From the NCBI GenBank assembly GCA_963840925.1, contig CAWJAY010000026.1, positions 1-64,000 of the forward strand: a stretch of DNA of 64,000 nt. The letters run 5' to 3'. This stretch comes from DATAOG01 sp963840925. Lineage in GTDB: Bacteria > Pseudomonadota > Alphaproteobacteria > Geminicoccales > Geminicoccaceae. Each line of letters begins with the position of its first letter. Positions within the stretch are counted from its first letter, which is position 1. The notes under the pieces were generated by a model. It had not been told where the DNA came from, searched no databases, and was given only the letters and a program-made list of their open reading frames with translations. This document shows positions 36,687-45,366 of this stretch, in pieces. The position numbers and the translations under genes were made by a program.

Positions 36687-37448
36687 ATGGAGTTCGCCCG
36701 TTATCCGAGCCTGAAGGGGGCGGTCGTGTTCGTGACCGGGGGTGCGTCCGGCATCGGCGAGCAGATCGTGCGCGCCTTTGCCGACCAGGGATCGAAGGTC
36801 GGGTTCATCGATTCCGATGCCGAGCGAGGGCGGGCACTCACCGGCGAACTTGAGGATGCGGGTGCCACGATCCGGCTCGAGGTCGCCGATCTCCGCGACA
36901 TCGGAGCTTTGAAGGCCGCCTTTGGCGCCCTCGAGGCGGTGCTCGGGCCGGCGCTGGTCCTGGTCAACAACGCCGCGCGCGACGACCGGCACGGCTGGCA
37001 GGAGGTCACGCCCGAGTATTACGACGAGCGGATCGCGGCCAACCTTAAGCACATGTTCTTCGCGATCCAGGCGGTAGCACCCGGCATGGTCAAAGCCGGC
37101 AAGGGCTCGATCATCAACTTCGGCTCCAATTCCTGGTGGCAGGCGGCCGGCGGCATGCCGGTCTACACGACCGCCAAGGCGGCGGTGCACGGCATGACCC
37201 GAGCGTTCGCGCGCGATCTCGGCCCGCACCGGATCCGGGTCAACACGGTGGTCCCGGGCTGGGTCATGACCGAGCGCCAGAAAGAGCTGTGGGTCACGCC
37301 CGAGGCGCTCGCGCGCCACCTCGCGCGCCAGTGCCTGCCGGACCCGATCGAGCCGGTTTATCTCGCGCGCATGGTGCTGTTCCTGGCCTCCGACGATGCC
37401 GCGATGTGCACCGCCAACAATTACATGGTCGAGGCCGGCTCGATCTGA
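36687..37448 (+). CDS. Short-chain dehydrogenase/reductase
   Basis: 253 residues, classical SDR. TGGASGIGEQIV (nucleotide-binding), LVNNAARDDR, catalytic Ser in NFGSNSWWQAAGG and YTTAK (Tyr and Lys), ending PGWVMTERQ. ATG at 36687 follows AAAAGGAG. It lies after the ABC operon and may oxidise the imported sugar or polyol (inference from position). Confidence 0.88.
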   Translation: MEFARYPSLKGAVVFVTGGASGIGEQIVRAFADQGSKVGFIDSDAERGRALTGELEDAGATIRLEVADLRDIGALKAAFGALEAVLGPALVLVNNAARDDRHGWQEVTPEYYDERIAANLKHMFFAIQAVAPGMVKAGKGSIINFGSNSWWQAAGGMPVYTTAKAAVHGMTRAFARDLGPHRIRVNTVVPGWVMTERQKELWVTPEALARHLARQCLPDPIEPVYLARMVLFLASDDAAMCTANNYMVEAGSI

Positions 37449-37466
37449 GGCTGCAGCGCGCCGGGA

Positions 37467-38105
37467 TCAGCGGACCACGCCCGCGCCGGTCATCTCGACC
37501 GCCGCGAGGAAGCCGTGCCGGTCACGCCAGTCGAGCGGCACGGCGGCGGTTGGCGCCAGGATGCGGCTGCTCGCGAACTCGGCCTCGTGGTACTCGAAGC
37601 CGTCCGGGAGCACGACCCGGACGCGGTGCTCGGCGCCGGTCACCGGATTGCGGATCGGCTCGACCACCGCCTCGATGAGGCCTTTGACGCTGAAGCGGCC
37701 GCGGCGGGCGGCGAGATCGTGCTCGAACTCGATCCGGGTGAAGACCGGCTTGTGCACCTTGTCGATGGTCGCGGCGAGCAGGTTGTAGATCGTCGCGCCG
37801 GGCTCGGTCTCTTCGCCCTTGAGGATCCGGAAGATGGCATCGACCTGCTCGCGGCTGGCGCGGTCGTCGATGATCGGCAGGACCTCGCCCCGGCCCTCGT
37901 GGATCGGGCCCGGCCAGGCGATCAGCTGCGCCCAAAGCACGCCGTCGAGGCTGACCGTGCCGAAATGGCCGTTCTCGACCTTCATCGCGACCGCGGCCCG
38001 GCAATCTCCGTAAGTCGGCCGGGAGTTGAACTGACAGGGACAACCCCAGTCGCAATTGCAGGTGTTGATCTCGAGCGCGCGAATGCGCCAGTCGACGGAG
38101 GTCAT
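37467..38105 (-). CDS. DUF1326 protein
   Basis: 212 residues. The family signature is the Cys-rich N-terminus INTCNCDWGCPCQF, close to the start, followed by YGDCRAAVAMKVENGHFG and LDGVLWAQLIAWPGPIHEG. Role unknown; the cysteine pattern suggests metal or redox function. Start ATG at 38105 (MTSVDWRI). Convergent with the SDR gene. Confidence 0.85.
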   Translation of the reverse strand: MTSVDWRIRALEINTCNCDWGCPCQFNSRPTYGDCRAAVAMKVENGHFGTVSLDGVLWAQLIAWPGPIHEGRGEVLPIIDDRASREQVDAIFRILKGEETEPGATIYNLLAATIDKVHKPVFTRIEFEHDLAARRGRFSVKGLIEAVVEPIRNPVTGAEHRVRVVLPDGFEYHEAEFASSRILAPTAAVPLDWRDRHGFLAAVEMTGAGVVR

Positions 38106-38149
38106 GGCCGGGCCTCTCCGCATACCTTCGACGATCGATCCCCCGGCCG

Positions 38150-38383
38150 TCAGCCGCGCGGCGGGAAGCGGCCGCTGTAGGGTTTCTCGGGCGGCTCGCC
38201 GCCCTCCGCGCACCACGCGAGATAGTCGCCGACGCTGTCGAGGAACGCCTGTGACAGTTCGGCCGCCGTGCCGCCGGCAAAGTGCACGACGTCGCGCATC
38301 CCGGCAACCGTTCCCGAAAACAATCCGACCTCGCCGTCGAACGCGATCGCGCCGGCGGAGTATCCTTTGTATGTTAGGCTCAC
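38150..38383 (-). CDS. HicB-family antitoxin-like protein, orphan
   Basis: 77 residues. LTYKGYSAGAIAFDGEVGLFSGTVAGMRDVVHFAGG and FLDSVGDYLAWCAEGGEPPEKPYSG are the HicB core. GTG start at 38383, preceded by GGGAG seven bases upstream. HicB usually follows the HicA toxin, but upstream (38384-38530) I see no double-stranded-RNA-binding-like gene. Presumably an orphan or a regulator. Adjacent to DUF1326. Confidence 0.78.
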   Translation of the reverse strand: MSLTYKGYSAGAIAFDGEVGLFSGTVAGMRDVVHFAGGTAAELSQAFLDSVGDYLAWCAEGGEPPEKPYSGRFPPRG

Positions 38384-38533
38384 GGCTTCACTCCCGCGCT
38401 TTCCAGAAAGATCCTGGCCGCCTTCGGCGCGGCGTTGCCCCTATTCGGCCGGGATGGCCACTCTTGTCCAGGACCGCACGCGGCGGTTAGGTTTGAGTCC
38501 CAAGCGGTCGGCGACCGTCGGGGAGGAGTTCGG

Positions 38534-39616
38534 GTGGCCACGGAGCTCAAGATCGCGGTCCTGCCGGGCGATGGCATCGGGCTCGAGATCATGGAGGTTT
38601 GCCTCGCGGTGCTGGATGCGCTCGAGCGCAACGTCGGTGGCTACCGGCTGGTGACCGAAGTGCTGCCGGGGGGTGCTGCGCTCTATCGCGACACCGGCAC
38701 GGCGTTTTCCGACGAGAACTTCGGCAAAGCCGAGGCGGCGGCTGCGATCCTGTTCGGGGCGATCGGCCTGCCGGAGGTGCGCTATCCGGATGGCACCGAG
38801 ATCGCGCCGCATCTCGAGATGCGGCGCGACTACGGGCTCTACGCCGGAGTTCGGCCGGTGAGGTTCTTTCCGAACTGCCGCTCGCCGCTGGCCGACCCCC
38901 GCGCCGTAGAGATCGACTTCGTGATCCTGCGCGAATCGACCGAGGGCCTGTTCGCCTCGCGCGGGCGGGGCACGGTCGAGGAGGACCAGGTCGCGCGCGA
39001 CACGATGGTGATCACGCGGCCGACCTGCGAGCGGCTGTTCGATTTTGCCTTCCGGCTCGCCGAGCGCCGGCGCGCGCGCGGCGGCAAGGGTCGGGTCACC
39101 TGCGTCGACAAGTCGAACGTGTTCGTCTCGATGGCGTTCTTCCGGAAGATCTTCGACGAGCGCGCCCGGCGTTTTCCCGGGATCGCGGCGGATCATCACT
39201 ATGTCGACGCGATGGCGCTCGACCTGGTCCGCAAACCGTGGGAGTTCGATGTGCTGGTCATGGAGAACATGTTCGGCGACATCCTCTCCGACCTCGGCGC
39301 GGGCCTGGTCGGCGGCATGGGCATGGCGCCCTGCGCCGAGATCGGCGAGCGCCACGGGCTGTTCCAGCCGGCGCATGGCACAGCACCCGACATCGCCGGC
39401 CGCAACCTCGCCAATCCGACCGCGATGCTGTTGTCGGCGGCGCTGATGCTGGACTGGTTGGGCGAGCGCCACGCGCTGGCCGCCTGCAGCGATGCTGCGG
39501 CAAGGCTGGAGAGCGCGATCGAGGCCGGCTACCGGACCGGCGCGGTCCACCCGATCGAGCAGGGCGGCCGCCAGACCACGACCGAGGTCGCCAACGCGGT
39601 GATCGGGCTCCTTTGA
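38534..39616 (+). CDS. Isocitrate/isopropylmalate dehydrogenase-family oxidative decarboxylase
   Basis: 360 residues. NAD-dependent beta-decarboxylating dehydrogenase: AVLPGDGIGLEIM, IDFVILRESTEGLFAS, DKSNVFVSMAFFR, DHHYVDAMALDLV (metal-binding Asp region), DILSDLGAGLVGGMGMAP and AHGTAPDIAG. Closest in pattern to isopropylmalate or tartrate dehydrogenases, but leuC/leuD are absent, so a catabolic role such as tartrate/malate-type acids is more likely. GTG start at 38534 behind GGAGG. Followed by aroQ after 14 bases. Confidence 0.8.
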   Translation: MATELKIAVLPGDGIGLEIMEVCLAVLDALERNVGGYRLVTEVLPGGAALYRDTGTAFSDENFGKAEAAAAILFGAIGLPEVRYPDGTEIAPHLEMRRDYGLYAGVRPVRFFPNCRSPLADPRAVEIDFVILRESTEGLFASRGRGTVEEDQVARDTMVITRPTCERLFDFAFRLAERRRARGGKGRVTCVDKSNVFVSMAFFRKIFDERARRFPGIAADHHYVDAMALDLVRKPWEFDVLVMENMFGDILSDLGAGLVGGMGMAPCAEIGERHGLFQPAHGTAPDIAGRNLANPTAMLLSAALMLDWLGERHALAACSDAAARLESAIEAGYRTGAVHPIEQGGRQTTTEVANAVIGLL

Positions 39617-39630
39617 TCGAAGGGCAAAAA

Positions 39631-40077
39631 ATGAGCCAGCGGATCGACATCCTGAACGGGCCGAACCTGAACCTTTTGGGCGTGCGCGAGCCCGAGATCT
39701 ATGGCCACCAGACGCTGGCCGACATCGAGCAGGACTGCCGGCGCGCGGGCGCCGGGTTGAAGCTCGAGATAACGTTCCGCCAGTCGAACTACGAGGGCCA
39801 GATCATCGACTGGATCCAGGCGGCGCGCGGCCAGGCGGCGGCGATCATCATCAATCCGGCCGGCTTCACCTCGACCTCGATCGCGATCCTGGACGCGCTC
39901 AAGACCTTCGAGGGCCCGATCGTCGAGGTCCACCTCTCGAACATCCACCGGCGCGAGGCTTACCGGCATCACTCGTACGTCTCGCTGGCCGCGACCGGCG
40001 TGATCTGCGGGCTCGGCGCCCACGGCTACCTGCTGGCGCTGGATGCGCTCGCCCGCCTGATCGCGCGCCCCGCCTGA
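39631..40077 (+). CDS. aroQ: Type II 3-dehydroquinate dehydratase
   Basis: 148 residues, the standard length. Begins IDILNGPNLNLLGVREPEIYG (catalytic Tyr of EPEIYG), QSNYEGQIIDWI, INPAGFTSTSIAILDAL and VEVHLSNIHRREAYRHHSY with catalytic His. Dehydrates 3-dehydroquinate to 3-dehydroshikimate, in biosynthesis or in quinate breakdown. The pairing with aroE and the dehydrogenase suggests a catabolic or peripheral locus, as the rest of the shikimate pathway is not here. Confidence 0.92.
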   Translation: MSQRIDILNGPNLNLLGVREPEIYGHQTLADIEQDCRRAGAGLKLEITFRQSNYEGQIIDWIQAARGQAAAIIINPAGFTSTSIAILDALKTFEGPIVEVHLSNIHRREAYRHHSYVSLAATGVICGLGAHGYLLALDALARLIARPA

Positions 40078-40085
40078 GCTCCGAG

Positions 40086-40967
40086 GTGGCCGATGATGCC
40101 CGGCCGGCGGTCCTGGTTGGCCTGATCGGCGCCGGCATAGGAGCCTCGCGCACGCCGGCCATGCACGAGCGCGAGGGCAGGCTGCAGGGCCTGCGCTACG
40201 CCTACCGGCGGCTCGACCTGCAGTCATTGCGGCTCGGCGTCGACGCGCTGCCGAAGCTGCTGCTGGCGGCCGAGCGGCTGGGCTTTGCCGGCCTCAACAT
40301 CACCCATCCGGCCAAGCAGGCGGTGCTGCCGCTGCTGGACGAGCTGTCGGAGGCGGCGCAGGCGTTGGGCGCGGTCAACACGGTCGTGCTCCAGGCCGGC
40401 CGGCGGAGCGGCCACAACACCGACTGGTGGGGCTTCGCCGAGAGCTTCCGGCGCAACCTCGCCGACGTGCGCTGCGATCGGGTCGCGCTGCTCGGCGCCG
40501 GCGGCGGCGGCGCGGCGGTGGCGTACGCGGCGCTGACGCTCGGGGTCGAGCGGCTGGCGATCGTCGACCTCGAGCCGGTGCGGGCCGAGCGGCTGGCGGC
40601 GCGCCTGGGCGAGCGCTTCGGCGCCGGCCGCGCCCAGGCCTGCCCGGACCCGGCGGCAGCGCTGGCGACGGCCGATGGCCTGATCAACGCGACCCCGGTC
40701 GGCATGGCCGGGCACCCGGGCCTGCCGCTGCCGGCGTCGCTGCTGCGCCCGGAGCTATGGGTTGCCGAGATCGTCTACTTTCCGCTCGAGACCGAGCTGT
40801 TGCGGCAGGCCCGCGCGCTCGGCTGCCGGACCCAGGACGGCGGCGACATGGCGGTCTTCCAGGCGGCGTTCGCCTTCCAGCTGTTCACCGGCATCGAGCC
40901 GGACGCGGCGCGGATGCGGCGCCACTTCGCGACCATCGGCGCGCCGGGACGCGCCGGCTCGGCCTGA
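40086..40967 (+). CDS. aroE: Shikimate/quinate dehydrogenase
   Basis: 293 residues. Substrate site SRTPAMHE (variant of SxSPxMHN), NITHPAKQ (catalytic Lys), NTDWWGF and LGAGGGGAAVAYAAL nucleotide motif, then DGLINATPVGM. Starts GTG at 40086, eight bases after aroQ. The SRTP variant of the substrate loop occurs in quinate- and shikimate-degrading family members, so quinate use is possible. Confidence 0.88.
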   Translation: MADDARPAVLVGLIGAGIGASRTPAMHEREGRLQGLRYAYRRLDLQSLRLGVDALPKLLLAAERLGFAGLNITHPAKQAVLPLLDELSEAAQALGAVNTVVLQAGRRSGHNTDWWGFAESFRRNLADVRCDRVALLGAGGGGAAVAYAALTLGVERLAIVDLEPVRAERLAARLGERFGAGRAQACPDPAAALATADGLINATPVGMAGHPGLPLPASLLRPELWVAEIVYFPLETELLRQARALGCRTQDGGDMAVFQAAFAFQLFTGIEPDAARMRRHFATIGAPGRAGSA

Positions 40968-41072
40968 TGTCCTGCGCCAACAAAGGCGGATAACTTCATC
41001 ACCATTTGTGCTAAGGCTAAGGACTTATGTAGCCAGGACCGCGTCGGCTGACTGCGGCCGAGCGATCGAGCG

Positions 41073-42356
41073 ATGAACGACGAGACCTTCCGGCGGCCGC
41101 GCTTTCCAATTCTAGCCTGCCACGAGTGCGGCCTGATCCATCGGATGCGCGCGTTGCCGGATGGCGCCCGCGCCCGCTGCCGGCGCTGTGGCGCCACCCT
41201 CTACCGCGAGCGCCATGGCGGGCTCGATCGCGCTCTGGTGCTGACGATCGCCGCGCTGATCCTGTTCGTGCTGGCGCACAGCTTTCCGTTCATGACCTTC
41301 AAGCTCGAGGGCCGCGAGCAGGTCAGCACGCTGCTCACCGGCGTGGTCCAGCTCTATCGCGACGGCATGTGGCCCCTCGCGCTGCTGGTCCTCTGCACCG
41401 CGTCGCTGGCGCCGCTGCTCAAGCTCCTGGGCGACCTATACGTGCTCGTGGCGCTCAGGTCCGGCTGGCGCGGCCCCGGCCTGGCGCGGGTGTTCCGCTA
41501 CGCGGAGGTCGTCCGGACCTGGGCGATGATGGAGGTCTATGTGCTGGGCGTGATCGTTGCTTACGTCAAGCTCACCGACTTCGCGGCACTCGAGCTTGAC
41601 ATCGCGGTCTATTCGTTCGTGGCCCTGATCGTGACCATGGTCGCGGCCGAGGCCTCGCTCGATCCGCGCGAGGTCTGGCAGCGGCTCGGGCCGCAGGCGA
41701 CCGCGCCGCTGCCGTTGCCGAGGGCCGGCGCGCTGCTCGGCTGCCACGCCTGCGACCAGCTGGTGCGCGCCCCACGCGCCGCCAGCCATGCCCGGCTCGC
41801 CTGCCCGCGCTGCGGCGCCACGCTGCATCGGCGGCGGCCGAACAGCGTCACCCGGACCTGGGCGCTCGTGATTGCCGCCACGATCCTCTACATCCCGGCC
41901 AATCTGTTGCCGGTCATGACGGTGACCTCGTTCGGCAAGGGCGAGCCGGACACGATCCTGAGCGGGGTCAAGGCGCTGATCGCGGCCGGCATGTGGCCGA
42001 TCGCGCTGCTGGTGTTCTTCGCCAGCATCACCGTCCCGGTCCTCAAGCTGGTCAGCCTGACCTTTCTGTTGATCACGGTTCAACGCGGCTCGGCCTGGCG
42101 GCCGCGCGATCGGACGCTGCTCTATCGGATCATCGAGGCCATCGGGCGCTGGTCGATGGTCGACATCTTCATGATCTCGATCCTGGTGGCGCTGGTCGAC
42201 CTCGGCTCGATCGCCACGATCCAGCCGGGGGCGGGGGCGATCGCGTTCGCCGCGGTGGTGATCATCACGATGGTCGCGGCGATGGGGTTCGATCCGCGGC
42301 TGATCTGGGACAGACAGGAGGCGAGCCATGCTCGGCGACCGGCATTCGACCACTGA
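41073..42356 (+). CDS. pqiA: Intermembrane lipid transport protein PqiA
   Basis: 427 residues. Two halves, each with a Zn-ribbon (CHECG...CRRCG and CHACD...CPRCG) and four membrane helices, as in PqiA/YebS. LLGDLYVLVALRSG and SLTFLLITVQRG are typical. PqiA is the inner-membrane partner of PqiB in transporting lipids between membranes. The stop lies inside the pqiB gene, overlap 29 bases. Confidence 0.92.
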   Translation: MNDETFRRPRFPILACHECGLIHRMRALPDGARARCRRCGATLYRERHGGLDRALVLTIAALILFVLAHSFPFMTFKLEGREQVSTLLTGVVQLYRDGMWPLALLVLCTASLAPLLKLLGDLYVLVALRSGWRGPGLARVFRYAEVVRTWAMMEVYVLGVIVAYVKLTDFAALELDIAVYSFVALIVTMVAAEASLDPREVWQRLGPQATAPLPLPRAGALLGCHACDQLVRAPRAASHARLACPRCGATLHRRRPNSVTRTWALVIAATILYIPANLLPVMTVTSFGKGEPDTILSGVKALIAAGMWPIALLVFFASITVPVLKLVSLTFLLITVQRGSAWRPRDRTLLYRIIEAIGRWSMVDIFMISILVALVDLGSIATIQPGAGAIAFAAVVIITMVAAMGFDPRLIWDRQEASHARRPAFDH

Positions 42357-43976
42357 TCTCGACGACGTCCCCGAGGTCGAGGTCGCCGCGCGCCGCGGCA
42401 TCTCGATCGTCTGGCTGATCCCGCTGGTCGCCGCCGCGATCGCGATCTGGCTCGGCTACACGACCCTGCAGCAGCAGGGACCGACGATCACGATCACCTT
42501 CGCCGACGCCGAGGGGCTGGAGGCGGGCACGACCAAGGTCAAGTACAAGGAGGTCCAGGTCGGTCTCGTCGAGCAGGTGACGATCAGCGAGGACCTGGCG
42601 CGGATCGAGGTGACCGCCTCGATGGAAAGCGGTGCGGACCGCTACCTGAACCAGGGCACGAAGTTCTGGATCGTCCGGCCGCGGGTCGGGGCCGGCGGCG
42701 TGTCCGGGCTCGGCACGCTGGTCTCGGGGGCGTTCATCGAGATCGATCCCGGCGGCGGCGAGCCGGCGACCGAGTTCACCGGCCTCGAGGAGCCGCCCCG
42801 ATCCGCTCCGACGTCGCCGGCCGGCGCTTTCAGCTGCGCGCCGCCCAGCTCGGCTCGGTATCGCGCGGCTCGCCGGTCTACTACCGCGACGTCGAGGTCG
42901 GCCAGGTGCTCTCTTACCAGCTGGCTGAGGACCGGGAGAGCCTGGTCGTCGACGTGTTCGTGGCCGCGCCGCACGATCAGCTGGTGCGCGCCAACAGCCG
43001 GTTCTGGAACGCGAGCGGCGTCGAGGTCTCGCTCGGCGCCGACGGGGTCAACGTCTCGATCAAGTCATTGCAGGCGCTGCTCGCCGGCGGGATCGCCTTC
43101 GACACGCCGGCGATCGGCCGAGCCGGCGCGACGGCCGTCGCGGGCACGGTGTTCCCGCTGTACGAGAATTTCGGCGCCGTGACTGAATCGCGCTACACCC
43201 AGAAGATCCCCTACCTGACCTATTTCGACGGCTCGGTGCGTGGCCTGAGCCCGGGCGCGCCGGTCGAGTTCCGCGGCATGCGGGTCGGCTCCGTGACCGA
43301 TGTCCACCTCGAGATCGACCCCGAGCAGGACACGGTGCGGATTCCAGTGACCCTCGGCATCGAACCGGCACGGGTCACGATGCCCGGCGGCGCGCCCGCC
43401 GCGGACCCCTATGTGATGATGCGTAGCCTGGTCGGGCGTGGTCTGCGGGCCCAGCTCAAGTCCGGCAACCTTCTGACCGGCGAGCTGCTGGTCGACCTCG
43501 ACTTCCATCCCGAAAGTCCCCAGGCCAAGCTCGACGAGAGCGGCGCCTATCCTGTGATCCCCTCGGTCCCGACCCAGCTCGAGGTCCTGACCGCGTCGAT
43601 CACCGGGGTGTTGAGCAAGCTTTCGGCGCTGCCGCTCTCAGAGTTGGTGGGCCAGATCCGCGACACCTTGCAGGACGTCGACGGCCTGGTCGCCGGACCC
43701 GAGACCAAGGGCACGATCACCGCGTTGCAGCAGTCGGCGATCCACCTCCAGGCTTTGCTCGATACGCTCGACCAGCAGGTCGGCCCGCTGCTCAAGCGGG
43801 CGGATTCGACGCTCGCTTCGACCCAGACGATGGTCGGGCAGGACTCGGAGCTGCGCTACGACATGAATGGGCTGATGAAAGAGCTGACCGGCGCGGCGCG
43901 CTCGATCCGGGTGTTCGCCGACTATCTCCAACGCCATCCGGAAGCCTTGCTCCGCGGCAAGGCGGGCGTGCAATGA
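42328..43976 (+). CDS. pqiB: MCE-domain protein PqiB, frameshifted
   Basis: Single N-terminal membrane helix (IVWLIPLVAAAIAIWLGY) followed by three MCE repeats, as in PqiB: VSITFADAEGLEAGTTKVKYKEVQVG-like, then GSPVYYRDVEVGQVLSYQL and GAPVEFRGMRVGSVTDVHLEI. A long C-terminal helical region runs from about 430. One shift near 42800 separates repeat 1 from repeat 2. Its product forms a periplasm-spanning tube for lipids. Stop overlaps pqiC as ATGA. Confidence 0.92.
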
Positions 43977-44593
43977 GGCGGCGTCGCGCCCGGCCCGGCG
44001 CGCTCGGGCTCGCGGCGGTGAGCCTGCTGCTGGCGGCCTGCACGCCGACCGAGCCGACCCTGTTCTACACGCTCTCGAGCGTGATCGCGGCCCCGGGTGA
44101 GGCCAGCCAGGCGCCGTCGGGCGATCTCGCCGTCGGGGTCGGGCCGGTGATCCTCCCGGAGTACCTGAACCGGCCCCAGATCGTCACGCGCGCCGGCAGA
44201 AACCAGATTGAGCTCGCCGATTTCGAAAGCTGGGCCGAGCCGCTCGACGGCCTGTTCGCCCGCACCTTGACCGAGAACCTGTCGCTGCTGCTCGGCACCG
44301 ACGACGTGCTGCCGCTGCCGCTGCGCCGCGAGGTTCGTCTCGACTACACGGTCGAGGTCGACGTCGCGCGGTTCGATGCCGACAGCAACGGCAACGCGGT
44401 CCTGGACGCCCGCTGGCAGATCTATCAGGACGACGGCGAGGAGCTGGTGCGGAACGCCCGCTCGACCATCGTCGAGCCAATCGCGGCCGACGACCCGGCA
44501 GCGGTCTTGGAGGGCCTGAGCGCGGCGCTCGGCACGATGAGCCGGGAGATCGCGACCGCCATCGCCGCCGATCACGCGCGCGCGGGGGGCTGA
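43973..44593 (+). CDS. pqiC: Outer-membrane lipoprotein PqiC
   Basis: 206 residues. Signal peptide with lipobox SLLLAAC (Cys at about residue 23) and ABC-type auxiliary-protein pattern (GVGPVILPEYLNRPQIVTR, WAEPLDGLFARTLTENL). It docks the PqiB needle at the outer membrane. ATGA overlap with pqiB. Confidence 0.9.
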   Translation: MRRRRARPGALGLAAVSLLLAACTPTEPTLFYTLSSVIAAPGEASQAPSGDLAVGVGPVILPEYLNRPQIVTRAGRNQIELADFESWAEPLDGLFARTLTENLSLLLGTDDVLPLPLRREVRLDYTVEVDVARFDADSNGNAVLDARWQIYQDDGEELVRNARSTIVEPIAADDPAAVLEGLSAALGTMSREIATAIAADHARAGG

Positions 44594-44737
44594 GCGGCAG
44601 GACCGGCGGCGCCGCCCCGGCGGTCGAAGCGGCGCGTCCCGGGCTCGTGAACCCGGTCGACCCGGCTGGTCTTTCTTTGTCGGCCGAGCTGCTCCATAGT
44701 CCCGGCTCGGGGGAGAGAGCGGCGACGGAGCGCGACG

Positions 44738-45322
44738 ATGCAGGCGATCGTGCGCAAGTATCTGACCCTGGTCGAGACCACCCGGCGCGAGATGGGCAAG
44801 GACCTGGCGGCGCCGACCCGCAAGGCCGCGGCGGTCGCGGTGATCGAGAACCCGTTCGCCGGCCGGGACGCGCAGGATCTGGAGCCTTTGATCGCGATCG
44901 GCGAGGAGCTGGGTGCCGTGCTCGGCGAGATGGCGGTCGCAGCGCTGGGCCTGGCACCCTCGGCGATCGAGAGCTACGGCAAGGCCGCGATCGTCGGCGA
45001 GGCGGGCGAACTCGAGCACGCCGCCGCGATCCTGCATCCCAGGCTCGGCAAGCCGCTGCGCGCCGCGGTCGAGCAGGGCGCTGCGCTGGTGCCGTCGTCG
45101 AAAAAGATGGGCGGGGTCGGCACGCCGATCGACGTGCCGCTCGGCCACAAAGACGCCGCCTACGTCAGGAGCCACTTCGATGCAATGGAGGTGCGGGTGG
45201 CGGACGCGCCGCGCGCCGGCGAGATCGTGGTCGCGATCGTGGTCACCGACGGCGGCCGGCCGCGGCCCCGGATCGGCGGCCTGACCAAGCACCAGATCGA
45301 GGGCAAGGACGGCCTGCGCTAG
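44738..45322 (+). CDS. DUF1185 (AA_synth) family protein
   Basis: 194 residues. Sequence is of the so-called amino acid synthesis family: NPFAGRDAQDLEPLIAIGEELG, AIESYGKAAIVGEAGELEHAAAILHPRLGKPLR and GTPIDVPLGHKDAAYVRSHFD. Members occur in N-heterocycle and amide catabolism loci, and their actual reaction is not settled to my knowledge. It opens the plus-strand catabolic cluster, 44 bases before the enamidase gene. Confidence 0.85.
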   Translation: MQAIVRKYLTLVETTRREMGKDLAAPTRKAAAVAVIENPFAGRDAQDLEPLIAIGEELGAVLGEMAVAALGLAPSAIESYGKAAIVGEAGELEHAAAILHPRLGKPLRAAVEQGAALVPSSKKMGGVGTPIDVPLGHKDAAYVRSHFDAMEVRVADAPRAGEIVVAIVVTDGGRPRPRIGGLTKHQIEGKDGLR

Positions 45323-45366
45323 AACGCGAGCCGGAATCGGGCACGCAACGGGCCCCGGGGGAGCTG

